This document shows positions 10,167 to 19,644 of a stretch of DNA of 64,000 nt, in pieces. This DNA is from Vibrio hangzhouensis. GTDB lineage: Bacteria > Pseudomonadota > Gammaproteobacteria > Enterobacterales > Vibrionaceae. Location: assembly GCF_900107935.1 (NCBI RefSeq), contig NZ_FNVG01000001.1:186001-250000 (forward strand). The letters are read 5' to 3'. The number at the start of each line of letters is the position of its first letter. Positions within the stretch are counted from its first letter, which is position 1. The position numbers were made by a program, and so were the translations under genes. The notes beneath the pieces are model-generated. The model was not told the DNA's origin. It did no database searches and saw only the letters and a list, made by a program, of their open reading frames with translations.

Positions 10167-10248
10167 CAAATTTCCTTTACTCACCTTCTTGATAGGCAGT
10201 GGTCGAGTGAAGCATGACAAAGCCCAACAATTCGGAGAGCAGTAACCG

Positions 10249-10626
10249 ATGGACACTTTTAAGATCAGCGATCTCGCCAAAGAATTTGATATTACAACCC
10301 GAAGTATCCGGTTTTATGAAGATGAAGGGCTGTTGCAGCCTGAACGCAAAGGAACAATGCGTATCTACCATCGCAGAGACAAGGTACGCCTGAAACTGAT
10401 TCTAAGGGGCAAACGTCTGGGCTTTGCTTTAGCAGAAATCCGTGAACTGTTTGAGCTATACGACACCCATCAGGGGGATAGCCAACTAACCAAAATGCTA
10501 AAGATCATCGACGAGAAGGAAGCCGTATTGAAGCGCCAGCTCGAAGACATCAATACGTTACTGGAAGACTTATCCGTTGCCAGAAGGCGCTGTGAAGATG
10601 CGCTGGGACACAAAAAAGCAAGTTAA
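10249..10626 (+). CDS. liuR: MerR-family regulator of leucine/isovalerate catabolism
   Basis: A 125-residue MerR-family transcription factor. Residues 4-22 (FKISDLAKEFDITTRSIRF) form the winged-helix DNA-binding start, followed by YEDEGLLQPERKG and a helical dimerisation region from about 75 to 115. It lacks a cysteine-rich metal-binding loop, which fits a metabolite-sensing LiuR rather than a metal regulator. It heads the liuABCE genes and is flanked by ACGT-type palindromes matching a LiuR operator. The effector is probably a branched acyl-CoA, which is inferred. Confidence 0.9.
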   Translation: MDTFKISDLAKEFDITTRSIRFYEDEGLLQPERKGTMRIYHRRDKVRLKLILRGKRLGFALAEIRELFELYDTHQGDSQLTKMLKIIDEKEAVLKRQLEDINTLLEDLSVARRRCEDALGHKKAS

Positions 10627-10689
10627 CGATTTAACGCTGCCAGGCTAACGGAGCAGAAGTAGAGTTTCTTCCAGTTGAAGGGAGGTTCT

Positions 10690-11859
10690 ATGACTAACCA
10701 ATACACACCACTTAACTTTGGGCTCGACGAGTCCATTAACCTGCTTCGTGAACATGTTAGCGGCTTTGCCCGCGAGTACATTGCGCCGATCGCTTCGACA
10801 ATAGATGCGAACAATGCCTTTCCCAACGAGCTCTGGCCCCAACTTGGCGAAATCGGGCTTTTAGGTGTTACGGTATCTGAGCAATATGGCGGAGCCGGAA
10901 TGGGCTATCTGGCTCATGTCGTTGCACTTGAAGAAATCAGCAGAGCATCAGCCTCCGTGGCGTTAAGTTATGGTGCCCACTCTAACCTTTGCGTTAACCA
11001 GATATTTTGTAATGGCAACGATGCGCAGCGAGCTCGCTACCTGCCGAAGCTCGTCGATGGCTCTCACATTGGTGCTTTGGCGATGAGTGAAGCAAACGCA
11101 GGTTCTGATGTCGTCAGCATGCAACTAAGAGCTGAGCGCTTTGACGATCATTTCCTATTAAACGGATGCAAAATGTGGATCACCAACGGCCCTGATGCCG
11201 ATATTCTGGTGGTGTACGCAAAAACTGACCCTAATGCAGCGCAACACGGGATCACAGCCTTTATCATTGAAAAGCAGTTTGACGGATTCAGTCACGCCCA
11301 GAAACTCGACAAACTCGGCATGCGTGGTTCAAATACCTGTGAACTGGTTTTTCAAAACTGTAAAGTCCCTATCGATAACGTACTTGGTGAAGTCAATAAG
11401 GGGATTGAAGTGCTTATGAGCGGCCTCGACTATGAACGTGTCGTTCTGGCAGCTGGCCCTCTTGGTATCATGCAGGCATGCCTCGATCTCGTTATCCCTT
11501 ATGTTCACGAAAGAAAACAATTTGGACGTGCGATTGGCGAGTTTCAGTTAGTTCAGGCCAAACTTGCTGACATGTACACCCGTTGCAACGCTGCACGCGC
11601 CTACCTGTATGCTGTGGCAAGCGCATGTGACCGAGGTCAAATAACCCGAAAAGATTCTGCAGGAGTCATACTTTACACGGCTGAACTAGCGACTCAAATG
11701 GCACTCGATGCCATCCAGTTGCTGGGAGGAAACGGATATATCAACGAGTTTCCCGCTGGTCGTCTACTCAGAGATGCAAAACTGTATGAAATTGGCGCTG
11801 GAACCTCGGAAATCAGACGTATGCTCATCGGCCGAGAACTGTTTGATGAATCCAATTAA
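10690..11859 (+). CDS. liuA: Isovaleryl-CoA dehydrogenase
   Basis: A 389-residue acyl-CoA dehydrogenase. The catalytic glutamate characteristic of isovaleryl-CoA dehydrogenases is in [17 protein letters not shown], while the usual C-terminal site reads [12 protein letters not shown] with glycine-alanine in place of glutamate. This swapped base is the best evidence for the assignment. [16 protein letters not shown] and [20 protein letters not shown] are also present. ATG 10690 follows GGAGG; TTG 10675 is an unlikely alternative. It oxidises isovaleryl-CoA to 3-methylcrotonyl-CoA. Confidence 0.96.
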   Translation: MTNQYTPLNFGLDESINLLREHVSGFAREYIAPIASTIDANNAFPNELWPQLGEIGLLGVTVSEQYGGAGMGYLAHVVALEEISRASASVALSYGAHSNLCVNQIFCNGNDAQRARYLPKLVDGSHIGALAMSEANAGSDVVSMQLRAERFDDHFLLNGCKMWITNGPDADILVVYAKTDPNAAQHGITAFIIEKQFDGFSHAQKLDKLGMRGSNTCELVFQNCKVPIDNVLGEVNKGIEVLMSGLDYERVVLAAGPLGIMQACLDLVIPYVHERKQFGRAIGEFQLVQAKLADMYTRCNAARAYLYAVASACDRGQITRKDSAGVILYTAELATQMALDAIQLLGGNGYINEFPAGRLLRDAKLYEIGAGTSEIRRMLIGRELFDESN

Positions 11860-11870
11860 TCGGGGGAGCC

Positions 11871-13472
11871 ATGGGCAAATTAGTCAGTAAAATAAAACCT
11901 CAATCAGAGCTGTACATTAATAATCAGTCTGCCATGAATGCATTGGTCGCTGATTTGGAAGCCAATGCTGCCCAAATCGAGCAAGGTGGGGGTGAAAAGG
12001 CCATTGCCAGACAGCGCGCCAAAGGCAAACTTCCTGTCAGGGAACGCATTAATGCCTTACTGGATAACAATTCAGCTTTTCTAGAAATCGCTAAGTTCGC
12101 AGCGTTCAAAGTATATGACGACGATGTCCCTTGCGCTGGTGTCGTGGCGGGCATTGGTTATGTCTCCGGCATCATGTGCATGATCATAGCTAATGATCCA
12201 TCCGTAAAAGGCGGAACATACTACCCCCTAACCGTTAAAAAACATCTGCGAGCCCAGGAAATCGCCTCTCGCTGTCAGTTACCCTGCATATACCTGGTGG
12301 ATTCAGGTGGTGCCAACTTGCCTCATCAGGCAGAGGTATTTCCAGATAAAGAACACTTCGGGCGAATCTTCTTTAATCAAGCTCGTATGTCAGCTAAGGG
12401 CATTCCGCAAATAGCGGTGGTGCTAGGTCTGTGCACCGCTGGCGGAGCCTATGTACCCGCCATGGCTGATGTGTCCATCATGGTCAGGCAACAAAGCACG
12501 ATTTTTCTTGCTGGCCCACCACTGGTCAGAGCGGCCACGGGGGAACAAGTCACCGACGAGGAGCTTGGCGGTGCAGACGTGCATTGTAAGAAGTCGGGCG
12601 TCGCCGACTACTGCGCAACCGACGAAAAAGATGCTCTGGTTTTGGCCCGGCAAGCCGTAGCCAATTGTAATGTGAGTTCGCCCTTGCTTACTGCCTCCTC
12701 CGTTGAACCTTGCTACGATCCTGCCGAAATCTACGGGGTGGTAAATGCAGATCTACGGTTATCATTTGATGTTCGTGAGATAATTGCACGTATCGTCGAT
12801 GGTTCAGAGTTTGATGAGTTTAAAGCCCTGTTTGGCATTACACTCGTCTGTGGTTTTGCCCGAATTAACGGTCACCTGATCGGTATCGTCGCCAATAACG
12901 GCATTCTTTTCTCCGAGTCTGCACAAAAAGGAGCGCATTTTATAGAGCTATGTGCCAAGAGAAAGATACCGCTACTGTTTTTGCAAAACATCACCGGATT
13001 TATGGTCGGCAAACAGTATGAAGAAGGCGGCATTGCGAAACACGGAGCCAAGTTAGTCATGGCGGTCTCTTGTGCCGATGTCCCTAAATTTACCATTATT
13101 ATTGGCGGCTCTTACGGCGCGGGTAACTATGGAATGTGTGGCCGCGCATATGACCCAACCATGATGTGGATGTGGCCCAATGCCCGCATTTCTGTCATGG
13201 GAGGGCTACAGGCAGCCAACGTACTCGCTCAGGTGAAAAGAGACGTCAAGAGCCGAACTAACGAGCACTGGTCAAGAGAAGATGAGGCGACTTACAAGCA
13301 AAGTATTATCCAACGTTACGACACCGAGGGCCATCCTTACTATGCCAGCGCAAGGTTATGGGATGATGGAATTATCGACCCAAAAGAGACACGCAACGTG
13401 CTATCTCAGGCGTTAAATGCGGTGGCAGGTGCCTCTATCCCGGATAGTGAGTTTGGCATATTCAGGATGTAA
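11871..13472 (+). CDS. liuB: 3-methylcrotonyl-CoA carboxylase, carboxyltransferase (beta) subunit
   Basis: A 533-residue carboxyltransferase with the conserved [19 protein letters not shown] start, [30 protein letters not shown], the oxyanion loop [13 protein letters not shown], and the C-terminal [20 protein letters not shown], all typical of MCC-beta. The enzyme needs a biotin-carrying alpha subunit (LiuD), which is not encoded next to it here. It lies 11 bases after liuA and 9 before liuC, with a GGGGGAGCC ribosome-binding site. Confidence 0.95.
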   Translation: MGKLVSKIKPQSELYINNQSAMNALVADLEANAAQIEQGGGEKAIARQRAKGKLPVRERINALLDNNSAFLEIAKFAAFKVYDDDVPCAGVVAGIGYVSGIMCMIIANDPSVKGGTYYPLTVKKHLRAQEIASRCQLPCIYLVDSGGANLPHQAEVFPDKEHFGRIFFNQARMSAKGIPQIAVVLGLCTAGGAYVPAMADVSIMVRQQSTIFLAGPPLVRAATGEQVTDEELGGADVHCKKSGVADYCATDEKDALVLARQAVANCNVSSPLLTASSVEPCYDPAEIYGVVNADLRLSFDVREIIARIVDGSEFDEFKALFGITLVCGFARINGHLIGIVANNGILFSESAQKGAHFIELCAKRKIPLLFLQNITGFMVGKQYEEGGIAKHGAKLVMAVSCADVPKFTIIIGGSYGAGNYGMCGRAYDPTMMWMWPNARISVMGGLQAANVLAQVKRDVKSRTNEHWSREDEATYKQSIIQRYDTEGHPYYASARLWDDGIIDPKETRNVLSQALNAVAGASIPDSEFGIFRM

Positions 13473-13481
13473 GGAGCCATC

Positions 13482-14279
13482 ATGGAAACAGACAAACCTG
13501 TACTCATCAGCGTCGATCACCTAGGTATTGCTACCATCACCTTGAATCGGCCAGAGAAAGGAAATGCATTTGATGATCGCATCATTTCATTACTGTTGAC
13601 CGCATTGAGCAATCTCGCCAATAACCCAGAGGTTCGCTGCTTAGTCTTAACAGGAAGCGGTAAGCACTTTTGTTCTGGTGCGGATTTAGCCTGGATGAAG
13701 TCGATGGCGAGTAAAAGCGAAATCGAAAATCTTGAGGATGCCAAACGCTTAGCTCACTTAATGCGTTGCCTTGATACCTTACCGATACCTACAATTTCAG
13801 TGGTCCAGGGAGCGGCCTACGGAGGTGCGCTTGGTTTGCTGTGTTGCAGTGATATGGTTATTGCCCAAACAGACAGTCAGTTTTGTCTTAGTGAAGTCAA
13901 GCTTGGGCTAGTGCCTGCTACCATCTGCCCGTATGTGGTCAGAACCTTGGGTGCACGCCACGCTCGTCGTTTTATGTTAACGGCCGAAATCATTCCAGCA
14001 CAACGCGCTTTGGAACTAGGTTTGGTACATGAACTTCTCGACGCCGAAGCGATTGAAGGGTATCTGAGCAAAATCACAAAACGCATTTGTCACAATGGCC
14101 CTGTCGCTCTTCAAACAACCAAAGCATTAATTCACCACTGTCACCAGCATACTATTGATGGAACACTCTCTACATTGACCAGTGAGGTCATTGCTAAAGC
14201 CCGAGTCTCCCCTGAAGGACAAGAAGGAATCCGCGCTTTTTTCAGCAAAACTAAGCCAGACTGGGTCACTAAGGAGTGA
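13482..14279 (+). CDS. liuC: Methylglutaconyl-CoA hydratase
   Basis: A 265-residue crotonase-fold enzyme with FCSGADLAWMKSMASKS near residue 65, the AYGGALGLLCCSDMVIA loop near 110 and CLSEVKLGLVPATICPYV near 135. The ADLAWMKSM segment is typical of the LiuC branch, which hydrates 3-methylglutaconyl-CoA to HMG-CoA. Its stop is followed within five bases by the liuE start, where liuD normally lies. Confidence 0.93.
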   Translation: METDKPVLISVDHLGIATITLNRPEKGNAFDDRIISLLLTALSNLANNPEVRCLVLTGSGKHFCSGADLAWMKSMASKSEIENLEDAKRLAHLMRCLDTLPIPTISVVQGAAYGGALGLLCCSDMVIAQTDSQFCLSEVKLGLVPATICPYVVRTLGARHARRFMLTAEIIPAQRALELGLVHELLDAEAIEGYLSKITKRICHNGPVALQTTKALIHHCHQHTIDGTLSTLTSEVIAKARVSPEGQEGIRAFFSKTKPDWVTKE

Positions 14280-14283
14280 GGCT

Positions 14284-15228
14284 GTGGTCATCGATTCTGT
14301 AGCAGCATCAATTCTACTCCCCCAGAAAGTTAATATTGTGGAGGTAGGGGCACGAGACGGGCTGCAAAATGAAGCCTCCGTATCTTTGAAAACAAAGGTC
14401 GCATTAATCAATGCCCTTTCAATTTCAGGCTTGCGACATATTGAAGCAGGGGCGTTTGTGTCTCCCAAACGAGTGCCACAAATGGCGGATTCCGCCGAAG
14501 TCCTCAAACAAATCACTCGTCACAAGGGCGTGACCTACTCTGCCCTGACACCAAATGTTCAGGGACTGGAAGCGGCCATTTCCGCAGGCGCATCTGAAGT
14601 CGCCGTGTTCGCCTCCTGTTCCGAGTCCTTCAGTCAACGCAATATTCATTGTTCAATAGCAGAGAGCATTAACCGTTTTGTGCCTGTTATCAACGCGGCG
14701 AACACCGCTGGGCTGAGAGTTCGGGGCTACCTTTCCTGTGTCGCAGACTGCCCCTATGATGGCGCCACTTCCCCCGCACAAGTCGCTGCCATTGCTAGTG
14801 AGCTCAGAAACCTGGGCTGCTATCAGATCTCACTTGGAGATACGATAGGTACCGGAACACCGTTAAGAATTGCTCGCATGTTAGAGCATGTCTCAAAGGG
14901 CATCAGTTTTGATCAGCTTGCGGTTCACTTTCACGATACCTACGGCCAAGCGCTTGCCAATATTTATCAGGCTCTCACTATGGGCGTTAACACCATCGAC
15001 AGTAGCGTAGCAGGCTTGGGAGGATGTCCTTACGCAGCAGGCGCGTCAGGTAACGTCGCCACAGAAGAAGTGCTCTTTCTTTGTGAAGGATTAGGCATTG
15101 AAACCGGTGTAGACATCAACGCCATTGCCCGCGCAGGTTGGCAGGTATGTCAACAATTAAATAGAACACCAGTTTCTAAAGTGTCACAAGCATTACGCAA
15201 CGCCTACCTAGAAAATATATCGAAATAA
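14284..15228 (+). CDS. liuE: Hydroxymethylglutaryl-CoA lyase
   Basis: A 314-residue DRE-TIM metallolyase. NIVEVGARDGLQNEASVSL is the N-terminal active-site segment, VSLGDTIGTGTP-like ISLGDTIGTGTP and HFHDTYGQALANI are metal-site motifs, and GLGGCPYAAGASGNVATEEV is the family signature containing the catalytic cysteine. The GTG start at 14284 has AAGGAG seven bases upstream, inside the end of liuC. It splits HMG-CoA into acetoacetate and acetyl-CoA. The next gene belongs to an unrelated system 146 bases away. Confidence 0.95.
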   Translation: MVIDSVAASILLPQKVNIVEVGARDGLQNEASVSLKTKVALINALSISGLRHIEAGAFVSPKRVPQMADSAEVLKQITRHKGVTYSALTPNVQGLEAAISAGASEVAVFASCSESFSQRNIHCSIAESINRFVPVINAANTAGLRVRGYLSCVADCPYDGATSPAQVAAIASELRNLGCYQISLGDTIGTGTPLRIARMLEHVSKGISFDQLAVHFHDTYGQALANIYQALTMGVNTIDSSVAGLGGCPYAAGASGNVATEEVLFLCEGLGIETGVDINAIARAGWQVCQQLNRTPVSKVSQALRNAYLENISK

Positions 15229-15373
15229 ATCCAGCCGGTTAACTTTCTATAAATCCTATAAAGATCAATAGGTTCAATTTATATATATTTCTAATAATAA
15301 CGACTTTCTATAACCAGAGCACCATTCCAATAAAATTAAGCTAAACTAAAGTTCAAACGAGTGAGGGAACACT

Positions 15374-15958
15374 ATGTTAGATAGCTGTCTTAAATACCTT
15401 TGTGAGCGTATGAACCAGTCAATAAATGCAACATTCGAATTATCCGACAACCTTATTGTTGTCGCCTGCCCCTCTAACAATAATAAGGAAGATGTTAATA
15501 GCAATGAAAACAAAGTCCTTATTTTTATTAGTGGGATTGAGAAAGATCCCTTTTCAAAGAATAGCAATAGAGGTGCGTACCCCACCCAGCAGAAAACAGC
15601 AATGACAAGTAAACCACTCTATCTCGCTATTTCTGTAGTGGTTGCAGCGAATTTCACAGCTACCAACTATAGCGATGGATTAAAAATTTTGTCTCACCTC
15701 CTCGCATTTTGTAATAGAAACCCATTATTTACACGACAAAATTCTCCGGACCTCCCTGAGTTCGTTGAACAAATAGGGCTTGAAATGGAGACCCTTTCGG
15801 AAGGCGAACTCAGTCATATGTGGAGTATGCTAGGGTCAAACTACCTTCCCTCCTGTGTCTATCAAGTGCGAATTGTTATCCCTGATTCCGATACATTACT
15901 CCGACAAGCTGGACAACTTAACCTAGTTAAATCTAACCTGGTCAAAGAGGATAAATAA
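15374..15958 (+). CDS. eCIS tail terminator, Afp16/DUF4255-like
   Basis: A 194-residue protein opening the contractile injection cluster. It begins MLDSCLKYLCERMNQSI and contains YLAISVVVAANF...YSDGLKILSHLLAFC and the ELSHMWSMLGSNYLPSCVYQVRIV segment characteristic of DUF4255 tail-terminator proteins, which cap the tube and sheath at the end away from the baseplate. The ribosome-binding site GAGGGAA lies just upstream. Base composition is strikingly AT-rich (16 G+C of 60 in 15481-15540), unlike the structural genes that follow. Its TAA stop overlaps the next start (TAATG). Confidence 0.82.
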   Translation: MLDSCLKYLCERMNQSINATFELSDNLIVVACPSNNNKEDVNSNENKVLIFISGIEKDPFSKNSNRGAYPTQQKTAMTSKPLYLAISVVVAANFTATNYSDGLKILSHLLAFCNRNPLFTRQNSPDLPEFVEQIGLEMETLSEGELSHMWSMLGSNYLPSCVYQVRIVIPDSDTLLRQAGQLNLVKSNLVKEDK

Positions 15959-16764
15959 TGGCCCGTTACACAAATTATTTGGCAATTTCAGTTAACCACC
16001 GTTACTTCGAGGACAGTGGCAAGACAATTCCGATAGAGGTGAAACCCACCGACACGACTGCCCATTGGCTCCAGCAGTACCATATGTTTCTTAAACCGAC
16101 ATCGAGCGGGATCTGCATCATCGCTGATCTAGATATGCTCGAGAGTATTCCTCCCCCTGATGAACCAGTAAACTTGATATTCAAGATATTCAGTGGTGAC
16201 GTCTTTTTCCGTAACTATACCGAGATACCAGTCAATAGGGAGTTATGTTTTGCTTTGTTTGAATTTAATGACTATCGTTCATCTGCCCAAATAGCCTCTC
16301 CTAAACACTGGCTAAACTCTCAGGACATTTTTGACAGTAACTATCGCCATTCTATTTCCGAGTTTGAACTAAGCCATAAGTTAGTCGGAGTTGTTAATAT
16401 TGAGTTATCTCGATCGCATTTTTACGATAAAAATAAAAGCTATACTTTAGACTTCCCAAACATTTCGGCTTTTTGGCAGTACTACGTCCCCACTATAAAC
16501 CCCATTTCCGATTATCAAATTCTTGATAAAACTGGAAAGTACAACTTCGAAAATATTGGCGAAGAGATGCTTAGCAATCGACGATACGTAATTTATCGTT
16601 CCAGTATAGCTTTACCAGTGACACTGAGGTCCGATCTATCCTTTCAACTCAGAAATAACCACAAAATTGTTTATCGCAGACTCGCTAACGCCACCCCTGA
16701 GCATATAGAAATTACACAAATAGACGAAGAAAAACATCGACTGTGCCATATTTATTTACCTTAG
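15958..16764 (+). CDS. Unknown protein of the eCIS cluster
   Basis: A 268-residue protein I do not recognise. It has no signal peptide or membrane helix. It is rich in aromatic residues and beta-prone stretches (for example LCFALFEFNDYRSS, VGVVNIELSRSHFY, SYTLDFPNISAFWQYYVP). Its start overlaps the stop of the tail-terminator gene, so the two are translationally coupled and probably act together at the distal end of the particle. It shares the low G+C of its neighbour (18 of 60 in 16381-16440). Confidence 0.7.
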   Translation: MARYTNYLAISVNHRYFEDSGKTIPIEVKPTDTTAHWLQQYHMFLKPTSSGICIIADLDMLESIPPPDEPVNLIFKIFSGDVFFRNYTEIPVNRELCFALFEFNDYRSSAQIASPKHWLNSQDIFDSNYRHSISEFELSHKLVGVVNIELSRSHFYDKNKSYTLDFPNISAFWQYYVPTINPISDYQILDKTGKYNFENIGEEMLSNRRYVIYRSSIALPVTLRSDLSFQLRNNHKIVYRRLANATPEHIEITQIDEEKHRLCHIYLP

Positions 16765-16818
16765 AGGTTATTGATAAAAATATAACAAAATCAGCGCATT
16801 AATATGAAAATCATCACC

Positions 16819-16847
16819 TTGACAGCCCAAATGACACCATCTATACC
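16819..16847 (+). promoter_or_regulatory. Sigma-70 promoter for the sheath-tube operon
   Basis: TTGACA (16819-16824) and TATACC (16842-16847) are separated by exactly 17 bases. The predicted start near 16854 leaves an untranslated leader of about 135 bases before the sheath ATG. A 13-base element, CTAAACTAAAGTT, overlaps the end of the -10 (16847-16859) and recurs at 15341-15353 upstream of the first eCIS gene. Confidence 0.6.
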
Positions 16848-16990
16848 TAAACTAAAGTTAATGCTTAGCTTTTTTTTTACTACATTAGTATTAGCAACAT
16901 GCCTCGCTATGACAGCAGTACTGAGTGATGTCATTCTCAGCAAATTGCGAGCATTCGGTCACCATTCAATCTAACCAAAAGGATTTAACT

Positions 16991-18547
16991 ATGGGTGTGA
17001 TGAAAACACCAGGCGTTTATATCGTTGAGAAAAACGCCTTCCCCAATTCTGTTGTCGAGGTTGCTACTGCCGTTCCGGCGTTTATTGGCTATACACAGAA
17101 AGCGGTTAATGGCGGAAAGTCACTGAGTAATGTTCCTTGGCGAATCACTTCTATGTCTGAGTTCCGTCAGTATTTCGGTGGAGCACCTCTGCCAACTTTT
17201 GAAATCAGCGAAGCTGAAGAAGGTCCGGAGGCACAAGTTGACTTTCGTCAGCAAGACACAGCCTATCAGATCAAGCAATCGAACAATCGCTACACACTTT
17301 ATCATAACATGTTATTTTTCTTCCAAAATGGCGGCGGTCCCTGCTACATAGTTTCTGTCGGTAGCTACCAGGATGATATCGCTCCTGACAAGCTCAAAGG
17401 AGGCATAGATCCGCTGATTAAAGAGCCTGAAGCAACCATGTTAGTCATTCCTGAAAGTGTGCAGTTGGCAGAGGATGACTGCATTAATGTACAGCAAGCC
17501 ATGCTAGGGCATTGCGGTGGCAAGATGAAAAACCGGGTGGCCATTCTCGATATTTGGGAAGGTTTTAAAGACAGGCAAGCCTCTAGCGGTGATTGCGTAG
17601 AGAATTTCCGCTCGAAACTAGGTATTAATTACCTGGACTATGCATCAGCTTACTACCCTTGGCTTGATACCTCTATCGTTCAGGATAGTGATGTTAGTTT
17701 TCACAATATTAGTAACTTAGATAAGCTTTCTGAATTATTAACAAATGAAGTGAATAGCGCATTCAAGGATTTGGAAGGTCTTTCAGAGGACGAACTGAAA
17801 AGTGGTGGCAACAAGCTACGAGCAACCCGAAAACAGCAGATGCTTGATGAGATCGCCAAGTTAGCAAATACCGATTTATCCGACCAGGAGCAAGTCTTGG
17901 TTGATAAAGTATTACAAACGATGAGCCCGCTTTACCAAACCATCATGAGCGAGGTGAAACATCAACAAAATATCCTGCCACCCGCTGCCGCCATGGCCGG
18001 CATTTATACCATGGTAGACAACTCTCGAGGAGTATGGAAAGCACCAGCCAATGTGAGTCTGAACGCCGTCATCGCCCCTACCGTCAACATCAGCGACGAT
18101 GAACAGGAAGATCTCAATGTGACCACCCAAGGTAAATCCATTAACGCAATTCGCCCCTTTGTAGGTGAAGGTACTTTAGTTTGGGGCGGACGTACGCTTG
18201 ATGGTAACAGCCTCGACTGGCGCTACATTAACGTTCGCCGCACTATGATCATGCTAGAAGAATCGATAAAGCTTGCCTCCAAGGCTTATGTGTTTGAGCC
18301 AAATGTCGCCAGTACCTGGGTTTCAATGGAAAGCATGATCAGCAACTTCCTATACGGAATCTGGAAACGTGGAGGGTTGGCGGGTGCCGCACCTGCTGAA
18401 GCGTATAGCGTTAGCGTGGGTCTCGGGAAAACCATGACTGGCGATGACATCCTAGAGGGCATTTTGAGGATCACTGTTCTTGTGGCGATCACTCGCCCTG
18501 CAGAGTTCATTGAAATTACGTTCCAGCAGAAAATGCAAGAATCATAG
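16991..18547 (+). CDS. eCIS contractile sheath protein
   Basis: A 518-residue sheath subunit. The start MGVMKTPGVYIVEKNAFPNS, then VVEVATAVPAFIGYTQKA, is the conserved N-terminus of Afp2/3/4 and phage-tail sheaths. The C-terminal YINVRRTMIMLEESIKLASK and FEPNVASTWVSMESMI are the conserved core that locks neighbouring subunits. ATG 16991 with AAAGGA upstream was chosen because homologues begin there; the upstream GTG at 16925 is unlikely. This locus has one sheath gene where Afp has three. The predicted promoter at 16819 lies ahead of it. Confidence 0.95.
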   Translation: MGVMKTPGVYIVEKNAFPNSVVEVATAVPAFIGYTQKAVNGGKSLSNVPWRITSMSEFRQYFGGAPLPTFEISEAEEGPEAQVDFRQQDTAYQIKQSNNRYTLYHNMLFFFQNGGGPCYIVSVGSYQDDIAPDKLKGGIDPLIKEPEATMLVIPESVQLAEDDCINVQQAMLGHCGGKMKNRVAILDIWEGFKDRQASSGDCVENFRSKLGINYLDYASAYYPWLDTSIVQDSDVSFHNISNLDKLSELLTNEVNSAFKDLEGLSEDELKSGGNKLRATRKQQMLDEIAKLANTDLSDQEQVLVDKVLQTMSPLYQTIMSEVKHQQNILPPAAAMAGIYTMVDNSRGVWKAPANVSLNAVIAPTVNISDDEQEDLNVTTQGKSINAIRPFVGEGTLVWGGRTLDGNSLDWRYINVRRTMIMLEESIKLASKAYVFEPNVASTWVSMESMISNFLYGIWKRGGLAGAAPAEAYSVSVGLGKTMTGDDILEGILRITVLVAITRPAEFIEITFQQKMQES

Positions 18548-18620
18548 TCCCTAAGTTTTAAGCATAGAGGGCATTTCGCTGTAGTCCTTCGTTACTAATT
18601 AATTGTAAAAGGAGACAACC

Positions 18621-19097
18621 ATGGCAGATGATGGTTCAGCTCAAACAGAAACCGTATGGCCGATGCCTAAATTTCATTTTGAAGTGAAATGGGATGGTGG
18701 TGCCGGAGCCGATGCAAAGATGGTTGCAGCATTTCAAGAGATTTCCGGTCTGGATACTGAAGCACAACCCATCGAATATCGAGCCGGTAATAGCAAGGTA
18801 TTCTCAACCGTTAAAATGCCAGGCATTGTAAAAACCAGTAATGTCACTTTGAAAAAAGGTATTTTCAAAAGTGACAATAAATTTTACGACTGGTACAGCA
18901 AGATCAAGATGAACACTATTGCTCGCACGGCTGTCACCATCAATCTACTTGATGAAGGTGGCTCCCCAGTAATGAGCTGGAAATTGAAGAATGCCTGGCC
19001 AACCAAGGTTTCCGGAACCGATTTGAAATCGGACGGCAATGAAGTCGCCGTAGAGACTATCGAACTTGCTCATGAAGGGTTGGAGATTTCGACCTAA
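18621..19097 (+). CDS. eCIS inner tube protein 1, Afp1-like
   Basis: A 158-residue Hcp/gp19-like tube subunit. It carries the signature WPMPKFHFEVKWDG, FQEISGLDTEAQPIEYRAG, TVKMPGIVKTSNVTLKKGIF and AWPTKVSGTDLKSDGNEVAVETIELAHEGL. Hexamer rings of this protein stack to form the inner tube inside the sheath. A strong AAAGGAGA ribosome-binding site precedes it, and a stable hairpin follows it, consistent with high expression. Confidence 0.94.
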   Translation: MADDGSAQTETVWPMPKFHFEVKWDGGAGADAKMVAAFQEISGLDTEAQPIEYRAGNSKVFSTVKMPGIVKTSNVTLKKGIFKSDNKFYDWYSKIKMNTIARTAVTINLLDEGGSPVMSWKLKNAWPTKVSGTDLKSDGNEVAVETIELAHEGLEIST

Positions 19098-19106
19098 CTA
19101 TAGACA

Positions 19107-19134
19107 CCTGGCCACCTTCTACTCGGTGGCCAGG
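19107..19134 (+). other. Intercistronic hairpin after tube gene 1
   Basis: CCTGGCCACC (19107-19116) and GGTGGCCAGG (19125-19134) form a perfect 10-base stem with an 8-base loop. No T-tract follows, so full termination is unlikely. The placement, directly after the gene whose product is needed in most copies, suggests a role in mRNA stability or partial attenuation. Confidence 0.7.
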
Positions 19135-19177
19135 CCGGAAATTTTGAGCACACACTGGACATGGGAACTGATACAGC

Positions 19178-19621
19178 ATGGAAGATGAATGGCCCCTACC
19201 TGCTTTTTATTTCAGCGTAGTAATCGGAAACAACAAGGACGACTCTGCATTTCAGGAAGTTTCTGGTCTGGAAGCACAAATCGAGACGGATGAATATCGA
19301 GAAGGCGGCAATAATCTCGTCTACCATCTGCCCAAGTCGATCAAGCATTCAAACCTTTTACTGAAAAGAGGGATAGCGGAGTCAGGTTCTGCGCTGGTCA
19401 AGTGGTGTCAGGATATTGTCGGGGCACAACTATCCAAAGCAATTGTACCGAAAACTGTATCTGTCCGACTACTTGATAATTCAGGATCTCCCTGTCGAGT
19501 ATGGGTATTGTACAACGCCTACCCAGTCAAGTGGCGAGTTGAAGGCTTTAGCTCTACCAAAAATGAAGTGGCCATTGAAGAAATCGAACTCTGCTACAGC
19601 AGAGCCAGCCGAACAAAATAA
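19178..19621 (+). CDS. eCIS inner tube protein 2, Afp5-like
   Basis: A 147-residue paralogue of the preceding tube protein, sharing WPLPAFYFSV, FQEVSGLEAQIETDEYREGG, LPKSIKHSNLLLKRGI and NEVAIEEIELCYSRASR. In Afp the second tube protein forms the ring that joins the main tube to the baseplate hub, and its position before the hub genes suggests the same. The two paralogues diverge in length and in the loop after residue 90. Confidence 0.92.
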   Translation: MEDEWPLPAFYFSVVIGNNKDDSAFQEVSGLEAQIETDEYREGGNNLVYHLPKSIKHSNLLLKRGIAESGSALVKWCQDIVGAQLSKAIVPKTVSVRLLDNSGSPCRVWVLYNAYPVKWRVEGFSSTKNEVAIEEIELCYSRASRTK

Positions 19622-19644
19622 AGGGTGAAGAGGTAATTCTGTTT

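Noticed and set aside
15229..15373. Attachment site or tRNA at the left edge of the eCIS cluster
   Set aside because: No tRNA, integrase or direct repeat with the right edge was found, so there is no direct evidence for site-specific integration.
16804..16974. 56-codon frame with one membrane helix upstream of the sheath gene
   Set aside because: It has no ribosome-binding site, and its start lies upstream of the predicted sheath promoter, whose elements fall inside the frame; it is probably leader DNA.
16925..16990. Upstream GTG start for the sheath protein
   Set aside because: Sheath homologues begin at MGV.KTPGVY; the ATG at 16991 has a ribosome-binding site.
18548..18620. Possible hairpin between sheath and tube genes
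   Set aside because: Only short, weak complementarity is present; unlike 19107-19134 it is not convincing.
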